A DNA stretch of 64,000 bases. It comes from Hydractinia symbiolongicarpus. Lineage: Eukaryota; Cnidaria; Hydrozoa; Anthoathecata; Hydractiniidae. Below the pieces are notes generated by a model, which did not search any database, had not been told where the DNA came from, and saw nothing but the letters and a program-made list of their open reading frames with translations. Shown piece after piece: positions 63,681 to 64,000 of this stretch (position 1 is the stretch's first letter; the number at the start of each line of letters is the position of its first letter). The stretch spans positions 10,475,351 through 10,539,350 of the forward strand of contig NC_079877.1 in the NCBI RefSeq assembly GCF_029227915.1. The letters run 5' to 3'. The translations under genes and the position numbers were made by a program.

Positions 63681-64000
63681 AGCAAAACGCAACGCAACAA
63701 AAATTAATAAAACTTTGGATTCACGAAAATGGCAAATTACTTTATTTTATTCTTCGTCAATTAAGTTTAATTTGATCGATCGAAACTAGTATTCAAAACT
63801 ACTATTTTTAGCCCCATGCACAAAAATCAAGGCATATGAGTATCGAAACGGTGTTCTCAAAATAGAAATAAAAAAAACAGGTAGCAATGCGCAATTTACA
63901 AAGCTATTATAAAAAGTTTTAGTATATTCGCTTTGATTTTACATTCTTCGCATAAATTTGATTGTACATAAAACACGAAATCTTTAACGCTTTACGCATG
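63681..64000. other. Window end, nothing recognised
   Basis: AT-rich with no supported gene. Confidence 0.4.

Overview
The window looks like AT-rich animal nuclear DNA. Genes have GT-AG introns, the gaps between them are long, and old retroelement fragments are common. A cnidarian, perhaps a hydrozoan, is the best guess. It rests on the retroelement types (Penelope-like, CR1/L2-like with a 2A-like leader, a cnidarian-style RT tail), the divergent intronless GPCR and the base composition. No species is assigned.

Layout. 0.7-5.1 kb is a nest of mobile elements: a dispersed repeat is split by a TTAA-flanked piggyBac-like element, which itself holds a fold-back Penelope-like element and a LINE 3' end. 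7.5-8.4 kb is an intronless rhodopsin-class GPCR. 9.8-11.9 kb has further copies of the dispersed repeat. 13.5-14.6 kb (minus) is a decayed retroelement tail. 16.8-19.7 kb is a decayed CR1/L2-like LINE. 21.1-26.9 kb is a four-exon monocarboxylate-transporter-like MFS gene with a SINE in intron 1 and a dead LINE in intron 3. 27-37 kb is mostly non-coding, with two minisatellites. 37.2/38.2-46.0 kb is a large coiled-coil gene with a 5.1-kb exon. 47.5-47.9 kb (minus) is an intronless cytidine deaminase. 51.6-54.2 kb holds a MITE, a LINE 3' fragment and a tRNA-derived SINE. 55.7-59.2 kb is a three-exon gene whose C-terminus resembles FEZ/UNC-76. 61.8-62.1 kb is a candidate first exon of a secreted protein. 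62.9-63.4 kb (minus) is an RTE-like LINE tail, and 63.5-63.7 kb an alternating tandem repeat.

The genes show no functional clustering: receptor, transporter, structural protein, nucleoside salvage enzyme and a possible transport adaptor. The exon models were built by hand from ORFs, splice signals and codon phase. The phases of all internal junctions agree for the MFS, coiled-coil and FEZ-like genes. The main interest lies in the nested elements at 0.7-5.1 kb, where a second copy of the host repeat at 9.8-11.1 kb serves as an approximate pre-insertion reference.
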